Source: Stenotrophomonas maltophilia
Lineage (GTDB): Bacteria > Pseudomonadota > Gammaproteobacteria > Xanthomonadales > Xanthomonadaceae
Direction of reading: 5' to 3'
NCBI RefSeq assembly: GCF_900186865.1
Contig: NZ_LT906480.1
Span: forward strand, 1,258,001 to 1,322,000
DNA: 64,000 nt
Below, one piece after another: positions 55,201-63,639 of the stretch. The notes beneath the pieces were generated by a model. It saw nothing but the letters and a program-made list of their open reading frames with translations. It searched no databases and was not told where the DNA came from. Position numbers and translations under genes: made by a program. Every line of letters begins with the position of its first letter. Position 1 is the stretch's first letter.

Positions 55201-55288
55201 TTGTCCGATACCGTTCGTCGGATGCCGTGGCCGGGGCGGTCGGCCAGCTAGAATGCCCACCCGCCTTCACATCGCTGCTGGAACCGCC

Positions 55289-56482
55289 ATGGCCAAGCTT
55301 GGAACTCCGTTGTCCCCCTCCGCCACCCGCGTGCTGCTGCTGGGCTCGGGCGAACTCGGCAAGGAGGTGGCCATCGAGCTGCAGCGGCTGGGCGTGGAGG
55401 TGATCGCCGCCGATCGCTATGCCGATGCGCCGGCCATGCAGGTCGCGCACCGTTCGCACGTGATCGACATGCTCGACGCGATGGCCCTGCGTGCGCTGAT
55501 CGCCCAGGAGCAGCCGCACCTGGTGGTGCCGGAGATCGAGGCCATCCACACCGAAACCCTGGTCCAGCTGGAACAGGAACAGGAACAGGGCCTGCGGGTG
55601 ATCCCGACCGCGCGCGCTGCGCGCCTGACCATGGACCGCGAAGGCATCCGCCGCCTGGCCGCCGAGACCCTGGGCCTGCCGACCTCGCCGTACCGCTTCG
55701 TCGATACCGAGGCCGAATACCGTGCTGCCGTGGCCGCCATCGGCCTGCCGTGCGTGGTCAAGCCGGTGATGTCGTCCTCGGGCAAGGGCCAGAGCACCCT
55801 GCGCAGCGAGGCGGACATCGCCCCGGCGTGGGAGTACGCGCAGACCGGTGGCCGTGCCGGTGCCGGCCGCTGCATCGTCGAAGGCTTCATCGATTTCGAT
55901 TACGAGATCACCCTGCTGACCGTGCGCCATGCCGACGGCACCTCGTTCTGCGCGCCGATCGGCCATCTGCAGAAGGATGGCGACTACCGCGAAAGCTGGC
56001 AGCCGCAGCCGATGTCGAGTGCTGCGTTGGCGCGTGCCGAAGAGATCTCGCGCGCGATCACCGACGATCTCGGCGGCTGGGGCCTGTTCGGTGTGGAGCT
56101 GTTCGTGAAGGGCGACGAAGTGTGGTTCAGCGAAGTGTCGCCGCGCCCGCACGACACCGGCCTGGTGACGCTGGTATCGCAGGAGCTGAGCGAGTTCGCG
56201 CTGCATGCGCGCGCCATCCTCGGCCTGCCGATCCCGGTGATCCGCCAGAGCGGCCCGTCGGCCTCGTGTGCGTTGCTGGCGCACGGCGAAGGCGTGCCGT
56301 ACTTCAACAACGTGGCCGCCGCCCTGCAGGTGCCGGATACCGCCGTGCGCCTGTTCGGCAAGCCGAGCGTGCACGGCCATCGCCGCGTGGGCGTGACCCT
56401 GGCGCGCGCGGAAACCATCGACGAAGCACGCGCCACCGCGCGTGATGCCGCCGAAGTCATCGGCGTCGAACTGCGCCCGTAA
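55289..56482 (+). CDS. purT: Formate-dependent phosphoribosylglycinamide formyltransferase
   Basis: 397 residues, an ATP-grasp enzyme. [41 protein letters not shown] is the PurT/PurK-type N-terminus; [32 protein letters not shown] and [17 protein letters not shown] follow. It makes formyl-GAR from GAR, formate and ATP in purine synthesis. ATG at 55289 chosen by homology at AKLGTPLSP. Divergent from the SPFH operon. Confidence 0.97.
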   Translation: MAKLGTPLSPSATRVLLLGSGELGKEVAIELQRLGVEVIAADRYADAPAMQVAHRSHVIDMLDAMALRALIAQEQPHLVVPEIEAIHTETLVQLEQEQEQGLRVIPTARAARLTMDREGIRRLAAETLGLPTSPYRFVDTEAEYRAAVAAIGLPCVVKPVMSSSGKGQSTLRSEADIAPAWEYAQTGGRAGAGRCIVEGFIDFDYEITLLTVRHADGTSFCAPIGHLQKDGDYRESWQPQPMSSAALARAEEISRAITDDLGGWGLFGVELFVKGDEVWFSEVSPRPHDTGLVTLVSQELSEFALHARAILGLPIPVIRQSGPSASCALLAHGEGVPYFNNVAAALQVPDTAVRLFGKPSVHGHRRVGVTLARAETIDEARATARDAAEVIGVELRP

Positions 56483-56486
56483 AAAA

Positions 56487-56558
56487 GGAGCGACGACCAA
56501 CGGTCGTCGCCTACCGAAACCCGGTGCGTACCGACCGTTGGTCGGTACGCTGCTCTAC
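56487..56558. repeat. SMAG-type pair overlapping a stop codon
   Basis: CGACGACC-AAC-GGTCGTCGCCTAC (to 56514) and TACCGACC-GTT-GGTCGGTA...CTCTAC (to 56558). On the minus strand both units start with GTAG. The TAG of the second unit (56555-56557) is the stop codon of the exonuclease-family gene. Confidence 0.8.
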
Positions 56559-57769
56559 CGCACGTCCACCCACACCAGGTGGTGGTCGCTGCCGTCGGCG
56601 ATCTTCGCTTCCGGGCTCTCATTGGCCGGCCAGAAGATACCGCTGCCGACGTATTCGAAACCGGTCGAGGGCAGCACATAGTCCAGGCGCATGGTGCCGG
56701 ACTTCGGGCCGAAGTCGCCGGTGGCGTGGAACGGTGCGCCCTTGCGCTCGATGCCCTTGGCCGCATAGGCCAGGCTGGTCTGCTCGCCGCCGACGCTGCG
56801 CGGGGTGGGGTAGCGCAGCACGCGGGCGTTCTCGATCAGTTCGACGATCGCCTCATGGCGGCCATCGCCATCGACCGGGTCATTGTTGAGGTCGCCGAGG
56901 ATCACGAAGCGCGCGTCCTGCGCCAGGCCGCCGCACTGGCCCTTGTCGTCGCACAGCCACGGCTTGTCACCCTTGGACAGGTATTCCTGCCACAGGCGCA
57001 GTTCGTCGTGATTGCGCGCTGCGTTGCGCTTCTCCGGACCGTCGAACACCGGCGGGGTCGGGTGCGAGACCAGCGCATGCACCACGCCGGCCGGGGTCTT
57101 CACCGGCACGTCCCAATGCGACTTCGACGACAGGCGCAGCTGCGACCACACGTGGTCGTTGTAGAAGCTCTGGCCGGTACGTGGATCGACCGGGCGGATC
57201 GCGCCGGGCATCGCGCTCCACTTCAACAGCTGGAAGCTGCGCACCTTGGCTTCGTCGATCGGATAGCGCGACAGCACCAGCATGCCGTACTGGCCCGGGT
57301 GCAGGCCGTAGCCCCACGCGTCATTGCCACGGCTGCGGCCTTCGCCACCGACTACGCCGTTGTTGTCCAGGTCCAGCCCGCTGGGCACGCCGGTATTGAC
57401 CGGTGCCAGGTAGCGGTAGGCGAAGTGCAGCGGCTTGCCGCCGCCGGGCTGGGCCACTTCCAGGTAGCGCTTCTGGAACAGGTCGGCGGCGCGATGGGCG
57501 TCGTCGAAATCGAATTCGTTCAGCAGCACCAGGTCCGGGCGCACCTGCTGCAGCACCGCGGCGATCTTGCGCGCGTGCTCGCTGTCGCCTTCCAGCTCCT
57601 TGATCAGGCCGCCGGCGTCATCGGAGTACAGTGAGGTGTTGTAGGTGGCCAGGCGCAGCGCAGCGGACGGCTTTTCGGTCATCGCAGGGGACGTGGCGAA
57701 GGCGGGGGCCGTGGCGCCGCAGAGCAGGGCCAGGGCGAGGATCAGGGAATGGCGGCGGGTCATGTTCAT
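56555..57769 (-). CDS. Secreted endonuclease/exonuclease/phosphatase family protein
   Basis: 404 residues. Signal peptide 1-26 (AFA-TSPA), then an EEP fold: RLATYNTSLY, LVLLNEFDFDDAH with the metal-binding Glu, YGMLVLSRYPI, HALVSHPTPP, ILGDLNNDP and the final DGSDHHLVWVDV with the catalytic Asp-His. Likely a periplasmic phosphodiesterase; the substrate is not clear. Its stop is provided by a SMAG repeat. Confidence 0.9.
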   Translation of the reverse strand: MNMTRRHSLILALALLCGATAPAFATSPAMTEKPSAALRLATYNTSLYSDDAGGLIKELEGDSEHARKIAAVLQQVRPDLVLLNEFDFDDAHRAADLFQKRYLEVAQPGGGKPLHFAYRYLAPVNTGVPSGLDLDNNGVVGGEGRSRGNDAWGYGLHPGQYGMLVLSRYPIDEAKVRSFQLLKWSAMPGAIRPVDPRTGQSFYNDHVWSQLRLSSKSHWDVPVKTPAGVVHALVSHPTPPVFDGPEKRNAARNHDELRLWQEYLSKGDKPWLCDDKGQCGGLAQDARFVILGDLNNDPVDGDGRHEAIVELIENARVLRYPTPRSVGGEQTSLAYAAKGIERKGAPFHATGDFGPKSGTMRLDYVLPSTGFEYVGSGIFWPANESPEAKIADGSDHHLVWVDVR

Positions 57770-57807
57770 GGGCCGTATTGTGCACCCGGCCCGGTGTCAG
57801 CGGTTTG

Positions 57808-58563
57808 TCAGCGCCCGTCCAGATCGTTGTCGAAATCGTGCCAGCGGCGGCCATCGTAGGCTTCCAGCGGATGGAAGCGACGCTTGTAGTCCATCTTCTG
57901 GTGGCCGCGGATCCAGTAGCCCAGATAGACGTGCGGCAGGCCCTCGCGGCGCGCCCACTCGATCTGCTGCAGGATCGCGAAGGTGCCCAGCCCGCGCGCG
58001 GCGTGGTCCGGGTCGAAGAAGGTGTAGACCGCCGACAGCCCGTGCTCGGTGACGTCGGTCACCGCCACCCCCAGCAGCTGGCTGGGCTGGCCGTCGTGGC
58101 CGGGCAGGCGCATTTCCATGAAGCGGGTGTGCGACCAGCTGCCGATCAGGAAATGCTCGAACTCGTGCGGTCCATGGTCGTCCATGCCGCCGTTGGCGTG
58201 GCGGTGGGTGAGGTAGCGGTGATACAGCGCGAACAGGTCGTCGCGGGCGGTGGCGGCGGTGATCCGCACCTCCAGGTCGGCATTGCGGGCGGCGCAGCGG
58301 CGCTGGCTGCGGTCCGGAGCGAAGCGCGCCACCGGGATGCGCACCGCCACGCAGGCCTGGCAGTGCGCGCAGTGCGGCCGGTAGACCAGGTCGCCGCTGC
58401 GGCGGAAGCCCCAGCTCAGTGCCAGCGGATAGAGCGCACCGAGGCGGCGGTCGTTCGGGTCCAGCACCAGGTCGCGTGCCACCCGGTCCGACCAGTACCC
58501 GCAGGGGTGCTCGCCGGTCTGGAAAAGTCGCAGTTCGTCGTCTCTGTCGCCATGTATCGCCAT
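57808..58563 (-). CDS. bpt: Aspartate/glutamate leucyltransferase
   Basis: 251 residues of the Bpt/ATE1-like family: [42 protein letters not shown] (metal or redox cysteines C-x2-C), [17 protein letters not shown] and [22 protein letters not shown]. It transfers leucine from Leu-tRNA to N-terminal Asp or Glu, targeting proteins for ClpSAP degradation (N-degron pathway). The ATG at 58563 matches the family's short N-terminus. A 38-base gap separates it from the exonuclease-family gene. Confidence 0.95.
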   Translation of the reverse strand: MAIHGDRDDELRLFQTGEHPCGYWSDRVARDLVLDPNDRRLGALYPLALSWGFRRSGDLVYRPHCAHCQACVAVRIPVARFAPDRSQRRCAARNADLEVRITAATARDDLFALYHRYLTHRHANGGMDDHGPHEFEHFLIGSWSHTRFMEMRLPGHDGQPSQLLGVAVTDVTEHGLSAVYTFFDPDHAARGLGTFAILQQIEWARREGLPHVYLGYWIRGHQKMDYKRRFHPLEAYDGRRWHDFDNDLDGR

Positions 58564-58719
58564 GGGCACAGCATAGCCCCAGGTTGTCGCAGTGGCGGCG
58601 ACTGTCCGGCGGATGAATGGAATCGGCAGTAGCGTCAACCGACGTCGCGCCCGGGCGTTGTTGTCCCCCGGGGGTGAAGTGATCACCCCGACGCTGTTCC
58701 CATCCCCAGGAGTGACCTC

Positions 58720-59280
58720 ATGATCCGTACCCCCCTGCTGCTGGCCCTGCTGCTGGGCACCTCCGCTTCCGGTATCGCGCTGGCCGCCGACACCCCGACC
58801 ACGCCCGCGCCGCGCCCGGCCAGGCTGGACACCAACGGCGACGGCGTCATCGACCGCAGCGAGGCCGCCGCCAACCCGCGCCTGGCCGCGAAGTTCGACG
58901 AGCTGGACAAGAACAAGGACGGCAAGCTCTCGCGCGATGAGCTGCCGCGCTGGCAGCATGGGCGACGTGGCCACGGCGGTGAGCGCTGGGCCAAGCTGGA
59001 CGTCAACAAGGACGGCCGCATCAGCCGCGAGGAAGCCAAGGCCGATCCGCGCCTGGCCGCGCGCTTCGACCAGCTTGATCTGAACAAGGACGGCTACCTG
59101 GACAAGGCCGACCGCGAGCTGCGCATGAAGCAGCATCGTGATGCCTGGTTCGCTGCCGCCGACACCAACAAGGACGGCCAGCTGAGCAAGGCCGAGTTCG
59201 ACGCCGCCAAGGGCCCGATGCACGGTGGCCCGCGCCATGGCGGTCCGCGTGATGGCGCTGCGCCGAAGCCGCAGCGCTGA
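58720..59280 (+). CDS. Secreted protein with five EF-hand loops
   Basis: 186 residues. Signal peptide 1-22 (ALA-ADTP). EF-hand loops at D37-E48, D63-E74, D94-E105, D120-D131 and D148-E159; all have D-x-N/D-x-D-G spacing, and only the fourth replaces the last Glu with Asp. The His/Gly/Pro-rich tail may bind metals. Calcium-binding periplasmic proteins of this kind are frequent in Stenotrophomonas; no partner is evident. A hairpin terminator follows. Confidence 0.88.
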   Translation: MIRTPLLLALLLGTSASGIALAADTPTTPAPRPARLDTNGDGVIDRSEAAANPRLAAKFDELDKNKDGKLSRDELPRWQHGRRGHGGERWAKLDVNKDGRISREEAKADPRLAARFDQLDLNKDGYLDKADRELRMKQHRDAWFAAADTNKDGQLSKAEFDAAKGPMHGGPRHGGPRDGAAPKPQR

Positions 59281-59302
59281 GGTTCAATGCAGTGATTGAT
59301 GA

Positions 59303-59327
59303 CAACGCCGGCGTACTGCCGGCGTTG
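59303..59327. terminator. Convergent hairpin terminator
   Basis: CAACGCCGGC-GTACT-GCCGGCGTTG, a perfect 10-bp stem between the convergent EF-hand and sigma factor genes; T-rich tails are weak, so it may serve both directions imperfectly. Confidence 0.75.
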
Positions 59328-59331
59328 TCCG

Positions 59332-60549
59332 TTACACGTTTCCGTTGCGCATCAGCGCATATACCACCAGGCCGATCACGAATACGTTCGCCCCGATGAT
59401 GCCGGTGCGCCCGTACACGGATTCGTATTTCCAGTTGGTTCCGCTGCGGCCGCGCCGCGCTGAATCGCGCGCGATCATGGGTGCCATCACGCGCTGCAGC
59501 GGCACCAGGCACTGGTAGTTCACCGTACCCAGGCCGATGACGAGAATCGCAAGTTGCAGCCAGATCGGCACCTGCAGCATCTGCGAGATCAGCAGGCTGG
59601 TGCAGACGACCATCGCGGTGAACGTATTGAGGTGCACGAAGCGTCGCACTGCTGTTCGTTCCTGCTGGGTGTCTGCGAAGCGCAGCAGGAAGCGGCCACC
59701 CAGATAGCTGCCGATGATGCCGCCGACGACGCCACCGGCAACGGTGGCCCAGTCGCTGGCGGGAATCAGGTGCAGCTGGCTGGCGGCGGCCGTCAGTGAA
59801 CCCATGGCTGCCCCGCCTGCGGCACTGACGCCGCCCAGGCCCAGCTTGCTGCCGCCCACACCGACACCGGTGCCGAGCAGGATCGCTGCGCTGGCCGTGC
59901 CGGGCGCGGCCACCAGTACCATCGAAACCACCGCCGTAGCGAACGCGGCACTGGGTGCGCTGCTGCGCGCGAACTCACCGAAGCGCTGCAGCAGGCCGTC
60001 GCGCACCAGGGCACGTGCACGTGACAGGCGCTTGCGCACGGCCGCATCGCTGAGCCCGAGCAGGTCGGCGACCTGTTGCGAGCGCTGCCCTTCGCGGTAG
60101 TACAGCAGCAGGACTTCGCGGCTGTCGGCCGGCAACGCGGAAATGATGTCCTCGGCGGCGATCTCTTCTTCCACCCGCTGCAGGCGGTCGACCGCGCCCG
60201 GTGAAGGGTCGGCGGCCATGCCCATCGCCACCTCGGCGGCCTCGCCGGTCAGCGGCCGGCCACGTTGTGCACGCAGCCAATCGCGGGCCAGGTTGCGGGT
60301 GATCTGCCGAAGCCAGGGCAGGAAGCTGGTCGAACTGCGTAGCTGGTGCAGCTGCTGCCAGCCCTTGACGAAGGCTTCCTGGGCGATGTCCTCGCTGGCC
60401 TGGCGGTCGCGGGTGATGGCCAGCGCGATGGCGGTGACCGTGTTCTGGCAGGCCAGCACGATGCGGCCATAGGCGTGCTGGCAACCGCTGGCGGCGGCCG
60501 GCAGTTCGCGTTCCAGGGTCTGGTCGATCGATGCGGCGAACGTCGTCAT
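59332..60549 (-). CDS. ECF sigma factor with C-terminal membrane domain
   Basis: 405 residues. Residues 1-185 are a sigma-70 region 2/region 4 protein: AITRDRQASEDIAQEAFVKGWQQLHQL (region 2) and ALPADSREVLLLYYREGQRSQQVADLLGLSDAAVRKRLSRAR (region 4). The remaining 220 residues contain four to five hydrophobic helices, including GTASAAILLGTGVGVG, VAGGVVGGIIGSYLG, TFTAMVVCTSLLI and IIGANVFVIGLVVYALM. No separate anti-sigma gene is adjacent, so the membrane part may hold the sigma factor inactive. Start by GGAG upstream; the longer frame reaches into a SMAG repeat. Confidence 0.88.
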   Translation of the reverse strand: MTTFAASIDQTLERELPAAASGCQHAYGRIVLACQNTVTAIALAITRDRQASEDIAQEAFVKGWQQLHQLRSSTSFLPWLRQITRNLARDWLRAQRGRPLTGEAAEVAMGMAADPSPGAVDRLQRVEEEIAAEDIISALPADSREVLLLYYREGQRSQQVADLLGLSDAAVRKRLSRARALVRDGLLQRFGEFARSSAPSAAFATAVVSMVLVAAPGTASAAILLGTGVGVGGSKLGLGGVSAAGGAAMGSLTAAASQLHLIPASDWATVAGGVVGGIIGSYLGGRFLLRFADTQQERTAVRRFVHLNTFTAMVVCTSLLISQMLQVPIWLQLAILVIGLGTVNYQCLVPLQRVMAPMIARDSARRGRSGTNWKYESVYGRTGIIGANVFVIGLVVYALMRNGNV

Positions 60550-60621
60550 GGCGGCGGCTCTCCTGCTGGGATTGTGTCCCATGACGGAGCCGCGCGCCCA
60601 ATGTGACCGACTTTCTGTGCG

Positions 60622-60741
60622 GTAGTGCCGGCCGCTGGCCGGCATCCTCATGATAAAAAAGGGGATCAAGTCGTTTGTGCCTCAAACGACTTGATCCCCT
60701 CCGTCCCCTTTTTGTGGCTGCCGGCCAGCGGCCGGCACTAC
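60622..60741. repeat. SMAG pair enclosing a second hairpin
   Basis: GTAGTGCCGGCCGCTGGCCG (60622) and inverted GGCCGGCACTAC (60741) are 70 bases apart instead of the usual 26, because an unrelated GGGGATCAAGTCG hairpin sits between them. Confidence 0.85.
60661..60713. repeat. GGGGATCAAGTCG hairpin (second repeat family)
   Basis: Arms of 17 bases (60661-60677 and 60683-60699) are perfectly complementary around TGCCT. The right arm continues TCCGTCCCCTTTTT, so 26 of 27 bases match the right arm of the 30309-30391 element. It lies inside the SMAG pair. Confidence 0.85.
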
Positions 60742-60748
60742 CCGTGCG

Positions 60749-61258
60749 TCATTTCGACGGCTGGATGCGGACCCGCACTTCTTCCTCTTCCGGCGCGGCC
60801 TGCGGGGCCTGTTGCGCTTGCTGCGGCTGCACCTGCGGGGCAGGGGCCGGTGCGACCGGTGCCGGGGCACCACGATGGCGCAGGCCGATCACCAGCGCCA
60901 CGCCGGCGATCACCACCAGCAGGGCGATGCGGATGCGCCAGGCCCAGCTGCGGCCGCCGCTGCCCGGTTCCGGCGCGTCGCGGAAGGCGAACTCGGCGGT
61001 CGGGTGGTCGCGACGGGTGGTGTCGAGCAGGCGCGCCTCGCGCAGGATTTCACGCGCGCGCGGCTGATCGTCGGCGCGTACGATCCACACCGCTGGATAG
61101 GCGTTGGCGTTGCCCAGGTCGGTATAGCTGAACTGACCGCGGCGGCGGGTCTTGTACGAGCGCCCGTTGGTCACCTTGACGTCGATGCCATGCTCGCGCA
61201 GGAGCTCGGCCACGCCTTCGACAGTTTCCACGCGCTGGCTGCTGAAGATCTGGCGCAT
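60749..61258 (-). CDS. DUF2007-like protein with membrane anchor
   Basis: 169 residues. The N-terminal half (RQIFSSQRVETVEGVAELLREHGIDVKVTNGRSYKTRRRGQFS, VWIVRADDQPRAREILREA) looks like a DUF2007/putative signal-transducing domain. A membrane helix (IRIALLVVIAGVALVIGL, about 108-125) and a Pro/Gln-rich tail ending in acidic EEEEVRVRIQ follow. Function unknown. Four bases separate it from the tesB stop, so both share a transcript. Confidence 0.8.
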   Translation of the reverse strand: MRQIFSSQRVETVEGVAELLREHGIDVKVTNGRSYKTRRRGQFSYTDLGNANAYPAVWIVRADDQPRAREILREARLLDTTRRDHPTAEFAFRDAPEPGSGGRSWAWRIRIALLVVIAGVALVIGLRHRGAPAPVAPAPAPQVQPQQAQQAPQAAPEEEEVRVRIQPSK

Positions 61259-61262
61259 GGGG

Positions 61263-62171
61263 TTACTCCTTGGCTGGCACGGCAGCGGCCGCGGCCTGGT
61301 CGGGAACGACGCGGATCAGGCCTTCCTGCGCGGTGCTGGCCACCAGCACGCCATTGCGGGTGAAGAACTGGCCGCGGGCCAGGCCGCGCGAATCCTGCGC
61401 GCTGGGGCTGTCCAGCGAATACAGCAGCCAGTCGTCGGCGCGGAACGGGCGGTGGAACCAGATCGCGTGGTCGAGCGAGGCCATCTGCACGTGCGGGTGG
61501 TAGTAGCTGATACCGTGCGGGAAGGTCGCCGTGCCCAGCAGGTGGAAGTCGGAGGCGTAGGCCAGCAGCGCCTGGTGCAGCTCCGGCGCATCGCCCACCG
61601 GTTCGCTCAGGCGCAGCCACACCTGGTGGTAGGGCGGGCGCTTGGGTGGGTTCAGTTCGTCGCGCGGGTACACGTGGCGGAACTCGAACGGGCCACCGCG
61701 CGACAGCCAGCGCTGCACCTTGATCGGCAGGCGTTCGAGCACTTCCGCCGGCAGCGGACGATTCGGCTCGATGTCTTCCGGCTGTGGCACTTCGGGCATC
61801 TTGTGCTGGTGCTCGGCGCCGGTCTCGGCCTGCTGGAACGAGGCCGCGCAGAAGAAGATCACCTTGCCGTGCTGGATCGCGGTGACCCGGCGCACCGAGA
61901 AGCTGCCGCCATCGCGGGTGCGGTCCACGTCGTAGACGATCGGGTGGTCGATGTTGCCAGCGCGCAGGAAATAGGCGTGCAGCGAGTGCACGTGGCGGCC
62001 ATTGTCGACCGTGGCCTGCGCTGCGGCCAGCGCCTGGCCCAGTACCTGCCCGCCGAACACGTACTTGGTGCCGATGTCGCGGCTCTGCCCGCGGAACAGG
62101 TTGTCCTCCAGCCGCTCCAGCGTGAGCAGGTCGATCAGCTCGGAGACGACGGGTTCGGGCGTGTCGTTCAA
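61263..62171 (-). CDS. tesB: Acyl-CoA thioesterase II
   Basis: 302 residues, double hot-dog fold: [70 protein letters not shown] and [19 protein letters not shown] cover the TesB signature including the catalytic Asp in LDHAIW. Hydrolyses medium- and long-chain acyl-CoA. Upstream of, and co-transcribed with, the DUF2007-like gene. Confidence 0.96.
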   Translation of the reverse strand: [302 protein letters not shown]

Positions 62172-62232
62172 GGGGGGCGGCCACAGCAGTGAAGAGGCCC
62201 CGATTATACCGGTGCAGGCCGGCCCATCATCG

Positions 62233-62308
62233 GTAGTGCCGGCCGCTGGCCGGCAGCCTCATGAGCCTCCTGGGGCGCCTGCGGTTGCCGGCCAGCGGCC
62301 GGCACTAC
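62233..62308. repeat. SMAG inverted pair
   Basis: GTAGTGCCGGCCGCTGGCCG (62233) and inverted GGCCGGCACTAC (62308), between the tesB promoter and the crotonase-fold gene's stop. Confidence 0.88.
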
Positions 62309-62311
62309 CGT

Positions 62312-63088
62312 TTACTTGCCCAGCCGGGCTACCAGGGCCTGCAGGGCGTTCTGTGCGTCCGGGGCGAACCAGGCCTCGACGAAGCGGTCCAGCTGGATCA
62401 GGTCCGGGTGCAGCGCCTCATGCAGGTCGGCACGGGCAATCGCGCGGGTCAGCAGCATCGGCTGGCGCGGCTGCTTGAGCAGGTTCTGCAGCCAGGCAAT
62501 GGCGCGTGCCACCACCAGGTCTCCCTCGGCCAGCTCATCCACCAGACCGATCTGCAGCGCCTGTTCGGCCGGCACCAGCGAACCGGTGGTCAGCAGCACA
62601 CCGGCGCGGTGCACGCCCACCGCACGGCGCAGCAGGCGCTGGATGCCCTCCGGCGCGATCAGGCCGACCTGCACTTCGTTCAGGCCGATGGCATACGGCC
62701 GCGACGGATCGGCGCTGCGCGCCATCACCCGGTAGTCGCAGCACAGGGCCAGCACGCAGCCACCCGCCGGGGCGTGGCCGGTGATCGCCGCGACCACCGG
62801 AATGCGGCTCTCGGCCAGCGTGCGCACGGCGCCAAAGAAGGCGTTCCAGGTGTCCAACAACTTGTGCTTGTCATCGCCATGCGAGAGCAGGTGCGGCACG
62901 TCCATGCCGCCGGTGAAGACGCGCTCGCTGCCCGACAGCACGATGCCATGCGCGTCTTCGGCCATGGCCAGCTCGATGGCATGGATCAGCTGCCGGCACA
63001 GTTCGGTGTCCAGTGCGTTGACCGGCGGCCGTGCCAGGCGCAGTTCGCGGATGGGGCCATGGTTGATCACCTCGATGAGCGTCGTCAT
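62312..63088 (-). CDS. Enoyl-CoA hydratase/isomerase family protein
   Basis: 258 residues of crotonase fold: PPVNALDTELCRQL, VFTGGMDVPHLL (oxyanion region 1) and GHAPAGGCVLALCCDYRVMA (oxyanion region 2). In this second motif the glutamate of hydratases (GGGCELA) is replaced by valine, while the later glutamate is kept (IGLNEVQVGLIAP). One-glutamate members act as isomerases or thioesterases rather than hydratases, so a delta-enoyl isomerase-like role is more likely. Start at the ATG before TTLIEVINHGP. Confidence 0.87.
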   Translation of the reverse strand: MTTLIEVINHGPIRELRLARPPVNALDTELCRQLIHAIELAMAEDAHGIVLSGSERVFTGGMDVPHLLSHGDDKHKLLDTWNAFFGAVRTLAESRIPVVAAITGHAPAGGCVLALCCDYRVMARSADPSRPYAIGLNEVQVGLIAPEGIQRLLRRAVGVHRAGVLLTTGSLVPAEQALQIGLVDELAEGDLVVARAIAWLQNLLKQPRQPMLLTRAIARADLHEALHPDLIQLDRFVEAWFAPDAQNALQALVARLGK

Positions 63089-63122
63089 GCTGCGGTCTCG
63101 TTGCGAAGAAGGAACCTGGGCG

Positions 63123-63569
63123 ATGATAACCAAACCATTCGTTGGCGTACTGTGGGTCCTGTGTGCGACCGCAGCATCGGCCTCGGCCGCCGAACCGGCG
63201 TGCGTCACGGTGGAGCAGGGCTGGGCGCGATTGCCTCCGAATCCGGCAATGCCGATGACCGCCGGCTACGGCGTCATCCACAATGGCTGCAGCAAGGCGG
63301 TGGCGATCACCGGCGCGACCAGCAGCAGCTTCGGTGATGTGTCGCTGCACGAGACCACGATTGTCGACGGGGTCAGCCGGATGCGCGCGATCGAGCGCCT
63401 GCCGCTGGCAGCCGGCGCGCGTGCCGAGCTCAAGCCCGGCGGCCTGCACCTGATGCTGATGCAGGGCAAGGGCGCGCTGAAGGAAGGGCAGGTGCTGCCG
63501 CTGCGGCTGCAGCTGGAAGGTGGTAGCGAAGCGAGTGCGACGTTGACCGTGCGCAAGGCCGCGCCGTAG
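63123..63569 (+). CDS. PCuAC-type periplasmic copper chaperone
   Basis: 148 residues. Signal peptide 1-22 (ASA-AEPA), then DUF461/PCuAC: the copper site H-x10-M-x21-H-x-M is visible as LHETTIVDGVSRM ... GGLHLML. Such proteins bring Cu(I) to the CuA or CuB site of cytochrome oxidase. Extra cysteines (PACVTVEQ, HNGCSKA) could make a disulfide. It is divergent from the crotonase-fold gene, with a 34-base gap. Confidence 0.92.
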   Translation: MITKPFVGVLWVLCATAASASAAEPACVTVEQGWARLPPNPAMPMTAGYGVIHNGCSKAVAITGATSSSFGDVSLHETTIVDGVSRMRAIERLPLAAGARAELKPGGLHLMLMQGKGALKEGQVLPLRLQLEGGSEASATLTVRKAAP

Positions 63570-63576
63570 CGGGATG

Positions 63577-63630
63577 GCAGTGCCGGCCGCTGGCCGGCAA
63601 CTCGGTATGCCGGCCAGCGGCCGGCACTAC
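63577..63630. repeat. SMAG inverted pair (one head altered)
   Basis: GCAGTGCCGGCCGCTGGCCG (head GCAG instead of GTAG, 63577) and inverted GGCCGGCACTAC (63630), tightly spaced, between convergent genes. Confidence 0.8.
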
Positions 63631-63639
63631 CAAACAGGC

